A stretch of 64,000 nucleotides of DNA from Eupeodes corollae (lineage: Eukaryota; Arthropoda; Insecta; Diptera; Syrphidae), in the NCBI RefSeq assembly GCF_945859685.1, contig NC_079149.1:84249073-84313072 (forward strand), read 5' to 3'. The position numbers and the translations under genes were made by a program. The notes under the pieces were generated by a model. It searched no databases, was not told the DNA's origin, and was given only the letters and a program-made list of their open reading frames with translations. Shown piece by piece: positions 24,046 through 36,860 of this stretch (positions are counted from its first letter, which is position 1; the number at the start of each line of letters is the position of its first letter).

Positions 24046-24224
24046 GTATTACACTTCAGAGTTTTCAGGAAGTAGTAAGCTTAGAGCAAGTGTAAAACTA
24101 CGATCAGAGGCACTGGGTATGAGTACCGTGAAACTCCCACCGTGGTACCGTTCTTTTTTCAGTATACTAAGCATTAATTTTAATAATAATAAACCTTACT
24201 TGGAAGAACATGATTTTATTCATT

Positions 24225-25015
24225 TAACCAGGTCAGTGTCGCTGTACAGCCCGTACAGTTCATCGTTGTATCTTCTCCTCAACTCTCCATCATGCAGACG
24301 GGACCAAAACTCTCCAAGCACCAAGTCGCATCTTTCTTTAACAGGTCCAGCCCTTAGCGCCATAAATGAGAACCGGAATGATGAGTGTCTTATATATCGT
24401 TATTTTAGAAGCTCGAGAGAGAACATTACTACTCAATCGACTTCTAGTGCAAAGAAGCAGCGATTTTCAAGAGTTATTCTTCGTTTGATTTCAGCTTTGG
24501 TGTCGTTATCTGAGTTTAGCGTGGTACCTTGGTAGACAAAGTCTTTAACTATACCAGTTAGTCATACCAGTCCATGGGGACTTTCTGTCCAAGACGTCGT
24601 CATTCAATGTTCTTTTTTGATATACTTGGTCTTGCCGTCATTGACCACTATACCCATCTTCTCCGCTACCGTCACAATGTTCAAAACCTCTCTACTCACA
24701 TAAAGCGTTGACGTTCCAATTATGTCAATAATATCAGCGAATCCGAGTAATTGGGTGAACCTTTGAAAGATTGTGCCTCTAGTTTGACGTTTGAGTTTTG
24801 CATAATTCTTTCCAGAGCGATGTTGAAGAAGTCGCATGACAGTGCATCGCCTTATCCAAAAAGCTTTTTTGACATCAAAAGTATCGGTGAGATCTTTTCC
24901 GACTTTGATAAAGCAGCGTGCATTTTCCATCGTCATTCTGCACAAACGTATAAGTTTGACAAGGATGCCAAAACTGGATAATTTCATCAAGAAATTTGAT
25001 CTGTCGATCAAAAAT
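24225..25015 (-). mobile_element. LINE G copy 2 (RTE-like), decayed
   Basis: Minus-strand frame 25011-24604 has FGILVKLIRLCRMTMENARC, IKVGKDLTDTFDVKKAF, TRGTIFQRFTQLLGFAD and EKMGIVVNDGKTKY. It aligns with the better copy at 30464-31557. The catalytic YADD is changed to FADI and the QGD box is lost. It extends through GGTCAGTGTCGCTGTACAGCCCGTACAG-type sequence at 24230-24260 shared with the other copy. Confidence 0.8.
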
Positions 25016-26617
25016 TAAATCTTAATTTAACACGTTCTTCACGATCAAGTCCTCCTCGAGTGGTTCTGGAACATCAACTAGAATTACCTAGTGGTCATGG
25101 AGCCTTCCTTATTTTAGCATTGTTTCTTCTGGCTGCAATTTTCATCAAGTACCACTGCTCCTCGAATTATTGTACTGGTCTATTATAGCCCTCATTTTTT
25201 TTGTTTTAAAAATTATTTTGTTATTTGGAAAAAGGTATAATTTTGTCATCTCTTATTTATAAGAATATATGTACACTTCTTTATGGTTATTTTTTCAAAA
25301 TGTAAATTGTTTCGAAAACAATTTTATTGTGAGTAGGTATATGTTTTTTTCTTAATTATTTTAGATTAATTTCCGTAAAGAAATAATAATAATAAAATAA
25401 ACAAACAAACAAAAAAATTACATTATCAAGAAACAAGAAGACTGAATTCAGTAAACAAAAAGTTCAATGAACTATACATATAGGGGTCAGGGCAGCTTAC
25501 AAAAAAAAATTAAAAGATAAGATAAGACTGAAATACAACAAAAGCAATTACATGAAATTAGCTATGTATATCTTTGGAGTCGAAAAACATATAAATTATG
25601 AAACTCTACAAAATGGCTTACGAGACTCACAAGTTAGTCACACTCACAATAATATCATAGGGAAAGCGACGCGTGCTGCGCGCATCTCCTCTCGAACTTG
25701 CTTGGCTGCAGACTTGAGACTGTAGACTGCAGATGCAGACTATCTACAAATTACGAGTATACGATAATTCACTTAATACCAACTTTTTGTAAACAAAATA
25801 AAAGATGAAAATTGTAGTTAAATATATGTACGAGTATCTACAAGCTACAAAACCATGGTCTTCATAATGTTTGCATGTCAACATTACTATGACCTCCTCC
25901 TCCTAGACTAAAAGTTGTACGATATGAGATTGGGAAAATTAACAAATTATTTCCGTACTTTTGGACTATCTTGCGTGTGTTTGGCTAAAAATACGCGATA
26001 TTATTGTTGTTTTCCTGATGACTTAGTTTCTCTTATATGATGGTGGGCTTTCTTTGTTGAGTAAATCGATTATGTTTAGTGCCTTTAGGTCTTTGTTTAT
26101 TTATGAAGTTTGTAATTATTTGCTTTGCATTGATTGTTAATAGAATAAATTTAAAACATCATGGTTATGTAGTGTAGCGTATATTATTGTTGAAATTAAC
26201 CCTACTAATATAAATGTTAATAAAACTTTAGAATATCAAATAGGCTATAATTTACACAGATATAAGCCGTGTTTTTTGGGATTCCATATTGTAGTAGAAT
26301 GAGATGGCGCCTAAACTACGTTTTTGCAAAATTACAAATAAATATTGCAGCTTATTCCTATTTCCAAACATAAATTAACAACTTAGTTGAATCAGAATAC
26401 AAAAATAAAACTTCTTTTTTACTTATTTTTCAATTAATTATAAAAAATATTACAAGAACTCAAAGATCAATTCTATGGAAAACCTTTGAAAACCAGAATG
26501 AGAAATAAGATTTAAATTTTCTAATTTTTATTTTTTTTTCAAGACTTTAGGTTTTATTCTTAAAGATATTAGTACTGCAGTTGATACGGAATCCCGATAA
26601 AAATTTGTTTTATAATA
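25016..26617. other. AT-rich stretch with a small CG-rich patch
   Basis: No supported gene. ACAA/ATA simple repeats at 25385-25415. A GC-richer patch at 25668-25745 (GCGACGCGTGCTGCGCGCATC) may be unique regulatory sequence. Confidence 0.4.
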
Positions 26618-27314
26618 CAGGGTCCGGCAAAAAGATAACGCTTATTTTAAAAGGCAATGACAAATGAATAATCAATTTAACCGACAAATTTTATTGAATC
26701 TTTTAAATTAAATACTGTGCTATTTTACATTAAATAAAATAATTACTTAGTTTTAAACATTATATCCGTTAAATATAGTCCTTTACATTTATGAAGCCTT
26801 TCCCAGAAGTTTTCCATTGCTCGTCGAGTGGGAATGTTTTGAAGAATGTCTTCACAAACAGCTCTGCGAGTTTCAAAATCTTTCTCACTTAATTCTTGTG
26901 TGACCATCATTTTGTAGGAATGCATATGAAGATGTGTTTGCGAAATTCGTCTTACACTGCTATCAAAAAATCCAAGGGAAGCTGCATGTTTAAGTGCTGA
27001 CCAGACGATTTTCTCTTTAGGGCAGAAAACCCGTTGCTTCGAAAGTTTGATAACCAAACTTGAATTGTTTTTGTATCCGGAACAGGATCATGTCGTCCAA
27101 GTTGAAATCGAACGCGAAATGCTCGCTGAGTAGTAATCGCAGAACCACCATTACGAATATATTCCTCTACTCACCGTGCCACGCCATTCTGATTTCTAAA
27201 AACAGCACATAGACCTCTATCTATCTATACCCAGAAACGGAATACCATTTTATCTATAAATTGCTTTAAATATAAACGTCTAAAAATACCTGAGGGTTTT
27301 TTTGCAGGACCCTG
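26618..27314 (-). mobile_element. Deletion derivative of an IS630/mariner-like transposon, 697 bp
   Basis: The ends are inverted: left CAGGGTCCGGCAAAAA, right reverse complement CAGGGTCCTGCAAAAA. Both sides are flanked by TA (26616-26617, 27315-27316), the duplication expected for this superfamily. Inside, on the minus strand, are transposase ends only: a frameshifted N-terminal HTH part (AFRVRFQLGRHDPVPDTKT, about 27125-27060), then SSVRRISQTHLHMHSYKMMV and RRAVCEDILQNIP, joined directly to a C-terminal TRRAMENFWERLHKCKGLYL. The whole catalytic core is gone, so mobility would need a helper. Confidence 0.88.
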
Positions 27315-27539
27315 TATTATAGATTAAATAAAAGTTGAGTCGTCACCTCATTGGATAAAAACACAAGTAATTAAATTAGCAAACCTTAGTTGAAATATAT
27401 TCTGTCGAAACATCAGATTTATCAGATCAGAGGGTTATCGTAAAATTAACAACATTTTTGGCGGTTTGCTTGTAAAAGGTATATTTGGGCAGAGATTTCT
27501 CAAAATCGAAACAAACTTATAAGGGCTTACTATCAGTAA

Positions 27540-28300
27540 CCTTGTTTTGTTGATTAATAAATCAATAGTATACTACATGATCATGTTGGAATCAGGTCTA
27601 TCGCCTTTATTTATAAAAACACTCAAGCTGCAGGTCGATTACATCCTTAAAGTTCTGGATATGCCAACTTATCGTCTTCCCCAAAAAATAGTTCTTCAAA
27701 CAATCCAAACCCCAAGTGGATGGTTTAAAGACTGGTTAGAACTTGACAAGCAACAAGGATGTTGACCTAAACTACAGTAACCTCTCTTCTTGGAAACCAA
27801 CTTTATATCGCCTTATAGCTCGTCTGGATGAAACCTCAAGAGAAGAATACATGGTAGACTAGACTACGATCTCCGGGAAAGAAACTACTTCCACGACAAA
27901 TATCCCATCGAACAAATTTCGTGCATGTTCCGGCTAAGAGGAGAACTTCTTAATCTGAACTACATTCCTCACCGCGATGACTTATCGATTTTATGCAACC
28001 TGTGCAACTTGAATTAGCGCGAGGATGTTTTTCAATTTGTTGGACGATGTGCGATACTGAGAGAAGTAAGAAGACTTATCCTTATCTTTCAAATACTGAA
28101 ATCATAAGCCTTCTACATTAATACGAGTCTCGAATGGATCTTATGTGATTTCATTCTCAAATGTTGGTACGATAGATATTGCATTTGTATCTCGATGGCT
28201 GTGTTCGTCGAGTAGTTGTGTATTTGGGCTCATTTGGCGAAACAAAATCAATCTGTTACTGTTGATATTATTAAGTTTTGTTAATGAAAATGGACTAACT
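27540..28300 (+). mobile_element. LINE C fragment, C-terminal part
   Basis: Frame 27547-27765 (LSPLFIKTLKLQVDYILKVL, then QKIVLQTIQTPSGWFKDWL) followed in other frames by NLSSWKPTLYRLIARLDETS, YIPHRDDLSILCNLCNL and a CAILREVRRL end. The C..C...C zinc-like C-terminus matches the LINE C copy at 46920-47040 (ICTLCNIRDVKDINHF). Frameshifts and stops present. Confidence 0.65.
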
Positions 28301-28789
28301 GGGCTTATTTTGCAAGAATAGAGAAGATAATTAAATTTTGCTATGTTTACACTAAAGGTTTATCTCAGTTTAGATTAAATAAATCTTTTTGGTGTTTCCA
28401 CCGAAAAAGAATTGAGACGAGCTTCCAGCTCGCTTCAATACCACATGTTAATATAGTAGTCTACGAACAAACCCCTTCTTGAAGTTTTTATTTTATGTCA
28501 AATTGTTTGGTTAAAACTCTGAAATCGAAATCACTTTACACAGACGTATTCTCTTGAATTTGGTAGCCAACTTTTAAAAATCAGCTTACCCGATTTTACC
28601 CTTGTCTGAATTTAGCAATTTTTGTTTTTTCGAAGTTTTTGACAACTTTCAAATATAAAAACTGGACTACTGCGGATCGTGTTTTTGGCAATTTCTCACT
28701 GTACTATATATGGAATACCAAAAAAACACGGCTAGTACTAACAAAACTTTATTTAATTTCTTTTTAAACCACCTAGAAATAATTGTGGA

Positions 28790-29352
28790 TTAAAAGCTGA
28801 GTTGATGTCCAAACACATTAGAGAGCTCCAAATAAGCGCAGATCAAGTTCCACTCATTCAATAGGAACTTCAGAAGAAACTGGGCACTAAATCCAATACT
28901 CATTTATGGTAAAGAACGCTAACAATCTAAAAACCCTCACAAGGGTACAGAGAATGGCATGTATAGGAATAGCAGGAGTGACAAGGAAAACTCCTATCAA
29001 AACGGCGCACTACAGCGCTAATTGGATCTCAGGCTAGGTTGCCTTGAGATCGCCATTTCTACCTAGGACAACTCCTATTGCAAGAATGGAAGAAATTCTC
29101 AATCTCTTACCTCTGGACCTATATGTACGAGTCACAAAGAACATGCACAGATTCTACAGAAGTACATAGTGAATAATGTAAGCACAGACTGCATGACAAC
29201 CTATTTGAACTTCAATAGACCTTTTATTCTTTAGCCCCCAAAAATCTGGATCATTTATATTACATTTTTTAAAAAGTTAGGGGTGTCAAATTAATTTAAA
29301 AGTGGCCATTACGTCATCAAATGCCATCCCATTTACCTAACCTAACCTAACT
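28790..29352 (+). mobile_element. Family R-related LINE fragment with CCTAA tail
   Basis: Plus-strand text encodes LTRVQRMACIGIAGVTRKTP and LNLLPLDLYVRVTKN with a stop and a frame change, the region after the RT thumb also seen at 36252-35995. The copy ends in TTACCTAACCTAACCTAAC (29332-29350), the + strand form of the tail seen on the R copies. Confidence 0.72.
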
Positions 29353-30449
29353 TTAGATCAATTAGACCAAATAAATAATATACTCGTACCTATAAGACCT
29401 ATTTATAAAAAGTTGCATAAAATACTAGTGTCTTAAAAAAATGCATAGGTAACATAGCACGTGCTGCGTTTATTATTTCCCTTAAGAAACCATTAAACAA
29501 ACCAAATTAGTGCACTTAAAGTTGTTAAAGCTATTAATTTTATTAAAATATAGCTTTTCGCAAGCTAGGTGTTTAAAACTGGGTCATTATGTTACTTGGT
29601 AACTAGAGCGACCAACATTTAAATGAAAGCGAGAAAAGACCTTCATTGTGTCATTTATCGTTCCAAATTTTATTCGGTCAAAAAAAAGCAACAAAGTTTA
29701 CGTAAGAATGTTTACATAGTTTCAAGTTGTTTGTCATCAAAAAATGTTTGTTTTGTTTTTCCTTAAGAAGTACTTATGTACGTATACTTTATTGTGTATG
29801 GAACTTAATGCTTTCAGCAAGGAAAAATATTCTTTAAAATAAAATATTTTGACATCTGGCTTAAGTTAAAGAAAAGCTTGCATTTTCCAAAACATGTAAT
29901 TTAAGCTCGAAGTAAGTTGCTTCTCCAAAACCATTTTCGTCATTTCCTATAGGGAAGATCTTGTCGTTCTACATTATTCTCGATCCATAATATTTGTATA
30001 CTTAGGTTTTGGGTTTATTTCCCTCAAATAAGTACGGACAACTTCAATAAGTCTGCATATATGAAATTTACTCATTTATTAAAATTAGCTAAGTACTAGC
30101 TTTAAAGAGTTTGTTAACATTTTATATACCCGAGCCATTGTACTTAAAAGTTCTCTTTAATTTACTTGATAAATTAATTTTATTGTCAGACATGTTAATA
30201 CATTTAATATTAAAGTAGTTAAATAATGTTGACATGCTATTCTAAGGGCAACATTAATCAAAATGAGTCCGAAAGTTTGAATTAGGTCTACAACCCGTTA
30301 AATTCCTCAGGTTTCTTAGGGAATATTTAAGTTTATACTATGCATCAGGTCCAAATAGTCAATATTTCCATTTATTATTAGATGTTATTGACATGCTCTC
30401 AAGTCTCAGCCTGTTCTGATAAGGTGGAAGATCGATCCCTCAGCGTAAA
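29353..30449. other. AT-rich stretch, no recognised gene
   Basis: No supported feature. Confidence 0.4.
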
Positions 30450-30463
30450 CTTATTCGAGAATT
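30450..30463. repeat. LINE G target-site duplication, left copy
   Basis: CTTATTCGAGAATT, identical to 31558-31571 on the other side of LINE G copy 1. Confidence 0.92.
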
Positions 30464-31557
30464 ACTTACTTACTTATGGTGGCGCTACAGTCCAGGGCGG
30501 ACCTGGGGCTCAACCAACAAGCGTCTCCAGCCAGCTCAGTCCCTAGCTAGCTGTCTCCAGTTTCGCACGCCAAGTTGGTTGAGGTCTTCTCCCACCTGCG
30601 TGCGCCACCTGAGTCGCGGTCTTCCTCTACTGCGCCGTCCCTCGAAATTGGATTCGAAGACCTACCGGGCTGGAGCGTTGATGTCCATCAGCTCTACATG
30701 ACCTAGCCATCTAAGCCGTTGGACTTTAATTCTGCTAACTAGGTCAGTGTCGCTGTACAGCCCGTACAGTTCGTCGTTATATCTTCTCCTCCATTCTCCA
30801 TCTATGCGTACGGGACCAAAAATCATCCGAAGAATTTTTCTCTCGAAGCATCCTAAGACGCTCTCATCTTTTTTTGACACGGTCCAGGCCTCAGCGCCAT
30901 AGATAAGAACCGTAATGATGAGTGTCTTATAGATGGTGATTTTACATGCTCAAGAGAGGGCTTTAATTCTCAATTTCCTTCTTAGTCCAAAGAAGCAGCA
31001 ATTTGCAACAGTTATTCTTCGTTTGATTTCAGCGCTGGTGTCGTTGTCTACATTAATAGCGGTGCCTAGTTAGACAAAGTCCTTAACTACCTCAAAGTTA
31101 CAGCTGCCCATGTTGACGTTTTGTCCAAGACGTCGTCGTTCAGTGTCCTTTTTTGATGACATCATATACTTGGTCTTGCCCTCATTGACCACTAAACCCA
31201 TCTTCTTCGCTTCCATCGCAATGCTCAAAAACGCTCCACTGACATCACGCTTTGATCTTCCAATTACGTCAATATCATCTGCGTATCCGAGTAATTGGAT
31301 GGATCTTTGGAAGATTGTGCCTCTAGTGTTGACGGTTGAGTTTTGCACAATTCTTTTCAGAACGATGTTGAAGAAGTCGCATGGCAGTGCATCGCCTTGT
31401 CTAAAACCTTTTTTGACATCAAATGAATCGGTAAGATCTTTTCCGACCTTGATAGAGCAGCGTGCATTCTCCATCGTCATTCTGCACAAACGGATAAGTT
31501 TGACAGGGATGCCAAATCTAGACATTGCTCGGTAGAGCTCTTCCCTATAGATGCTGT
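30464..31557 (-). mobile_element. LINE G copy 1 (RTE-like), 5'-truncated, 14-bp target-site duplication
   Basis: The minus-strand frame 31525-31070 has FGIPVKLIRLCRMTMENARC, FRQGDALPCDFFNIVLKRIV, LLGYADDIDVIGRSKRDVSG with the catalytic YADD intact, KMGLVVNEGKTKYM and NFEVVKDFV. After an interruption, 30880-30662 gives CFERKILRMIFGPVR, RYNDELYGLYSD and VQRLRWLGHVELM. The 3' end is a short TAAG-type tandem (minus strand) next to ACCATAAG. CTTATTCGAGAATT flanks it at 30450-30463 and 31558-31571. This is a normal 5'-truncated insertion. The RTE label rests on motif style and the short tandem tail. Confidence 0.88.
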
Positions 31558-31571
31558 CTTATTCGAGAATT
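31558..31571. repeat. LINE G target-site duplication, right copy
   Basis: Second copy of CTTATTCGAGAATT at the truncated 5' side of LINE G copy 1. Confidence 0.92.
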
Positions 31572-32010
31572 GGCCGAACGAATATTATAAAAAGTGTCTT
31601 TGTAACATAAGAATCATACATTTTTTCGATAACCTCTTAATCCAATCAGGAATTAAAGTAGTCTCATTAGTTATTGAGTTAAGTGTTGTGAAAATTTTAA
31701 ATTTCCATCGAATAAAACACCAAGGACAGACATTTCCATAACACAAGGTAATGATATTCCGTTGATATACTTAGCAAACAAATAGTTGCAAGTTCTGCGA
31801 TTTGCCTCCAAGCTTCTCTCTTCATCTCTGGACTATGTCTCCACAAACAAACAAAACTCGGTTTGGGATTTTGTCAAGCTCCTTAGAGACCATTTTTGTG
31901 CATGCTTTTCAAAGAGTCGTGCAGTTTTTAACCAGATCCATTCAAAAAGTGAAAGGTAGAACGGCCCTCAGTAAAACCATGCTCATTTGGAACGATTAAA
32001 CATAAAAAAG
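31572..32010. other. Stretch without recognised gene
   Basis: No supported feature; one 65-codon frame has no family resemblance. Confidence 0.35.
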
Positions 32011-33260
32011 AGGCTGGGATGCGACCCACACTGATAACTTCCCATCACGTCTGTCGATTTGTCTTACTTACTCGTAAAATATTTTAGGTTTTCGTGTGAG
32101 TTAAAAAAGTTCTTTGTTGAATTATTCTTCAAAATTTTGATAATACAATCAACATTTTTCATATAAAGAAATAGTTTAGCTTGAAAATCTAGTTTTGTTA
32201 AATAGATTTTTAGTCGAAAACAATTTTTTTCCATTTTAAGTAGAATTTCTTAAATTTTTACTAATTTTATGAATGAATTTAATTTGAGAGCTGTCAAAAA
32301 AGGAACATCAATTTTTACCAAATTTTCCTATTATTTCATTTTTTTATGAAAAAATGGACTGTTGGATTTTTATAAAAAAACTATTGAATATCAAAAACAA
32401 TATTTTCTGTGAAATAAAAAAGATTGATACACTATTTGTAATTTTTGAAAAGCTATTTAAACCGAAAGTAAATATTTACCAAGTATTGTTTTTTTAGGTT
32501 TTTATTTTTTGTAAAAAAACTGTCAATTTGATTTTTCTCAAATTTTTCCAAATGATAAAAACAATAATTCTTATAAGTGAATTTTAGTTTGAAGCCATAA
32601 TCTCAAATTTTTGAGAAGATATTTGAGTCGGAAATCAATTTTTACCAACTTTTGATAATTTTTTTGTTTAGATTTTTATTTTTTGTAAAAAAAACTGTCA
32701 ATTAGATTTGTCTTAAAATTTGTCCGAATGTTGAAAACAATATTTCTTATAAGTTAAAGTATGTTTGAAGTTTTTGAAAAGATATTTGACTCGAAATTTA
32801 AATTTTACCAACTTTGAGTAATGTTTTTTTCCAGGTGACAAATTTTTAGTTTCAGTTTTTTTGATTTATTAAAAAAACCGTTCATTGGATTTTTTTAACA
32901 AAAATATACTTGTTTGGTACAACTCTACAATATATAATATAAAATTTAATTTAAGTGTCTAGCGTCATTTGTTCGTGAGATATTTAGGTTTAACCAAAAT
33001 GTCCCCCTTTTTTTAAACTGCCGAGGTAAAAAAACCACTCACGAAATTTTCTTGAGAGCCCTTTTTGTATCTTTCAGCATTATTATCTTTCGTCATTGCG
33101 AACGAATGGATGTACCAACGTACGTAGACACTCACGCACGCACAGACATCTTTCTAAAAAAATTTTATTTCGACTCTAGGAACCTTGAAACGTCGAGAAA
33201 TGTCAAAATTTTCAATTTGACATTTCGGACCCATTAAAATAACTTCCTATGGGAATTTAA
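32011..33260 (-). mobile_element. AT element copy D (both ends present)
   Basis: On the + strand it opens AGGCTGGGATGCGACCCACA with GATAACTTCCCATC and closes with GACCCATTAAAATAACTTCC and TATGGGAATTT, the reverse of copy A's start. The interior has CTGTCAATT-bearing units at about 32520 and 32695 (175 bases apart). The C/G patch near the end (ACGTACGTAGACACTCACG, 33118-33137) matches the CG-containing patch of copy A. No coding sequence. Confidence 0.78.
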
Positions 33261-34384
33261 TAATATATTATTTTGCTTTCACCCAACTTTGTTTAAAAAC
33301 ATTTTGATTATTTGAGTAACTATCTCTTTTAAAGCATCTTGTGTCATCTTTTGACATCTGACAAGAACGAACTTTGATGTTACGATACACGCTTCACAAG
33401 CGCTCTGTTAAAATTGGAACTCGTAAAGTTCTTACAAAACATACAGCAGCAAATTTGTAAATTTTGTTCATTTTTCTATTTACAATGAATCCATTAATTT
33501 GTTTCAATATCAACATGAATTTGCAAATAAGCGGAGTCGACTGTTTTGGTAAGCATGTAACCAAACCATAGTAATCTGATACATAAATAAAACCAAAACA
33601 CTTTCGCCGTTTTCTCATTAATTTGTTTATTTTGATGATGACGTAGTCACAAACATCCATAACTATATAAACATTATTATTTGTGCGAAAAAAAGATTCA
33701 AAATCTGCGCATTTACGAGTATGTTGACAGTTTGGAATGTTGTTGCCTTTTCTAAGAAGAATTAGTTATTTGAGAAAGTTAGGTTTCGTTTATTTTAATT
33801 TTTTTTGCAAATATTTTGCCTGCTGATGGAACTGACCCTTTTTTCATCATCATTGGCAAAATTTTTGCACATGTTAGATAAATCTTATCTAAGTTTCTTT
33901 TTTCTAAATGGATAGAATACATAATTGGATTGCTCCTTTCAAAATTATTATTTCTAGGAATAAAATTCTTTGTTGCGGTTGCTTCGTCTCAGTCTTTTTA
34001 TATCTATTCTCAGTTCTGGTGTTTTTAATTTTGTTTTCAGGTCTGCATATTCCAAGCGGGGACATAAGAACATCCTGTCGATTAAGGTTTATTATTACAG
34101 TGATTTCTAGCTACCTGCAATGATTCCTAGAAATGAATTTAATATTTTAGTTGTGCACAACTAGGTATTTATTTCCAAAAAACTGCTAGCATCACGAAAA
34201 AAACGAATTTTTGATTAGAACTTTTAAATGGCTTTGAAACAAACCAAAACTTGGACTTAAGAACTAATCGAACTGTCTATACCTGATATTGTAGCGGCTA
34301 AAAAACAAAAACACGAATTATCAACGTTAAAAAATGTTTGTGCAGAATATTTTTCTTGTTTTATAAGATTGGAATCCTTTTGCC
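33261..34384. other. AT-rich stretch without recognised gene
   Basis: No supported feature. An 88-codon minus-strand frame (33660-33394) and a hydrophobic 71-codon plus-strand frame (33908-34123) have no recognisable family motif. Confidence 0.35.
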
Positions 34385-35323
34385 GCTGGCTTTATTTAAG
34401 TAACTAGATGACCTGTCTGGCTTAGCTTGGAGCTATTTTGATTTACTTTTGTTAATCGTGGACGTGGATTATAGAGCAAATATAGTTCCAAGTTTGATTC
34501 TTCGTGGAATTAGAAATTTTATTCCGAATAGGGAAAAATCTATCAAACCCAACGAAAACTCATGGTTTGATTCGAGATGTTAAGAGGCTATTAGGATCAA
34601 AGATTTAAGATTCCGAATTAATAGAGCCAACCCACTGAGGAAAACCGGAATAAGTTCAAACAAGCTAGAAAGACCTGTAACGGTCATATTCGATGAACAA
34701 AATTTTTGCACAAAGAGAAATTAAGGCAAAAATACTTAAAAATTTCTAGCCATTTGTAAAAAAACGTACGAAACATAACGTCATTCTCGGTTCCATCCTC
34801 TTTCACAGCGGATGGAAAATAGCATTTGGCCAACCTGTCCCTAGAAAAGGTGAATCCTCTTCCCCTCCAACTCACATCCCTTCTTTCCAAGGTCATGGAA
34901 ACGCTGATTAATTATCAACTTAAGAAATATCTTGAAGAACGGAAGTTTCTAAATGGCCGGCAGTATGGCTTTCGTGGCAATAGGTCCACTGGTGATGTCA
35001 TGGTTTATCTCACCGAACAGTAGAACAAATCTTTACATCGTGTTGAAGAAAGTAAGATTATTGCACTTGACATTTCAAAGGCTCTTGATAGAGTTTGGCA
35101 TCGAAAATGCGTGAATTTGGTATTGACGAATCTTTCTTCCTTGGATTTAGAACTACCTATCGAACCGTTTAATACAAGCTGTATTGGATGGTTTCAAATT
35201 TGAAACTCATGAAATAAATGATGGTATTCCCCAGGGGTCCGTTTTGTTTCCGACTCTCTTCCTCATATTCATAAACGATCTCTTTACTATCACTTCTAAT
35301 CAATTGAACTGTTTCGCTGACGA
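34385..35323 (+). mobile_element. LINE B copy 1, 5' segment (split by an R element)
   Basis: Frames give a linker region (SIKPNENSWFDSRC, IRIKDLRFRINRANP), then the RT start LSKVMETLINYQLKKYLEER, YGFRGNRSTGDVM, SKIIALDISKALDRVWH (motif A region) and GIPQGSVLFPTLFLIFINDL ending in NCFADE at 35323. The broken ADD box is completed at 36921 beyond the inserted R element. Frameshifts are present, so it is dead. Confidence 0.82.
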
Positions 35324-36478
35324 GGTTAGGTTAGTGGAGGTTGAGAGGCTGACAATTGATGTCCTTACCGTCATACTTAGATCAATACAGATCCATTTTG
35401 ATATCCGTGAGCATTGCTGCTTAAGCTAATAAGAAAAAACCTATGTGGTCAGTTAGTCAAGCCATTTAGAGGCTTTGACGAATTTCAGAATGTTAGTACC
35501 TGGCGTACTAGAGAGTTCTTCTAAATCCCCGAAGAAATAGTTGCCAAGTAGTTTCTTCCTTTGATGGGAGAGTGCGGGAAAGTGAAACAGAAAGTGAGGA
35601 GTGTCTTCATGCACCTACTTGTCACCGCATCCTCTGCATATATCATCTGAGCTGATTGTCATCCTTTTTGTATGATAACCAAACCAAATGATTATGTCCA
35701 GTGATCTTCCTAATTCATTGGCTTTCTCGTTGCCTAGTATAAAGCTGTGGCCTGGGACGCAGCAGAGTCTAATGTTGTGCTGTGCGCCAAGAAGCTTAAG
35801 CTCTTCGCGGCAGCATGAAACAAGCTTTTTACCTCAGTTACAGTAATCGCTTTTATTGCCGCTTGGCTATCATTGTAAAAGGTGATATCAGCTCGTGGTA
35901 TCGCCATCATTGATACCTTTTTAATAGCTGTTGTCACTACCAGGACCTCCGCCTGAAAGATGCTACTGTAGTTTGGAAGCCTAAGCGAGGCGGTTTACTT
36001 GAGGGATTTAGAATAGGATTTATAATCTGTTGTAGTACTGTGACCCATATCTTTATGAAGGATCTGGGCATGTCCTATAGAACTGTTTATCCAGACTTTA
36101 GTTTGACTACGTCTCAGGGCACTTTTGGCCGCAGATTCTTGAACAAGGAGGTCAAGGGAAATTAGATTGAGTATAACTTCCAGTACCGCAGTTGGAGTGG
36201 ATCTCATTGCTCTCCTAATGCCAGTGCACGCAAGTCTTTGAATTTTTGTCAAAGATTTCCGGTTCGTGTTTTTTTCTAAAGCTTTCTATCATACCAAATT
36301 ATCATAGGCTAGTAGTGTTGGTCTAATTATTGCCGAATACATCCATCTGATAATTTAAGGGTTTGGTCCCCAGGTCACTGATGTTTGGGCACATGGCCCC
36401 CCCCATCAATAGAGGGTCGTTCTTCAGGAAAGCACTAGCGTTGAAAAGTCATATCTGCTCCTTTGCTGCCAATTCCAC

Positions 36479-36802
36479 TCATTTGCTTTTCCCAAGTCTT
36501 TTGATTGTCTTCTTACAGTTGGAGTTTCTACTCCGAACTGAAGTGGTCGACAATCGTGAGAGGGTAGAGCTAGAAACTGAACATGTGTCGTCGTCGGTAT
36601 CTAGTGTTCCGATGCTAGCTCTATCCTCCATACCGAGGTTGGAAAAAGGAGTGAGAAGAAGGTCCTCATCCTCCTGTGTAATGGTTGTTGTGTTCCCTGT
36701 AGTTGTGTCCTTATGTGCATTCTTGTCTCTAACTGGCGACTTCTCAGTTCCTACTGTTCTGTCCATGGTTTTTCGTTTTTGGGTTCCTCTTAATTTGCCC
36801 AA
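36479..36802 (-). pseudogene. ORF1 (gag-like) N-terminus of nested R-related LINE
   Basis: 107-codon open frame rich in Ser, Thr, Lys and Asp (RTVGTEKSPVRDKNAHKD, then SIGTLDTDDDTCSVSSSTLS). No zinc knuckle. Composition and position just after the 5' untranslated region suit the disordered start of a LINE ORF1; the rest of ORF1 is deleted. Identification rests on context more than on motif. Confidence 0.5.
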
Positions 36803-36809
36803 AAAATTT

Positions 36810-36860
36810 CAGCTGATCAGCTGACGACTTAAGAAATAAAAATCTACAGCTGATCAGCTG
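36810..36860. repeat. Paired 14-bp palindromes CAGCTGATCAGCTG
   Basis: Two perfect copies at 36810-36823 and 36847-36860, 37 bases apart start to start, in the 5' untranslated part of the nested R-related LINE. Each holds two CAGCTG E-box words. They could be transcription-factor sites of the element's internal promoter. Confidence 0.6.
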
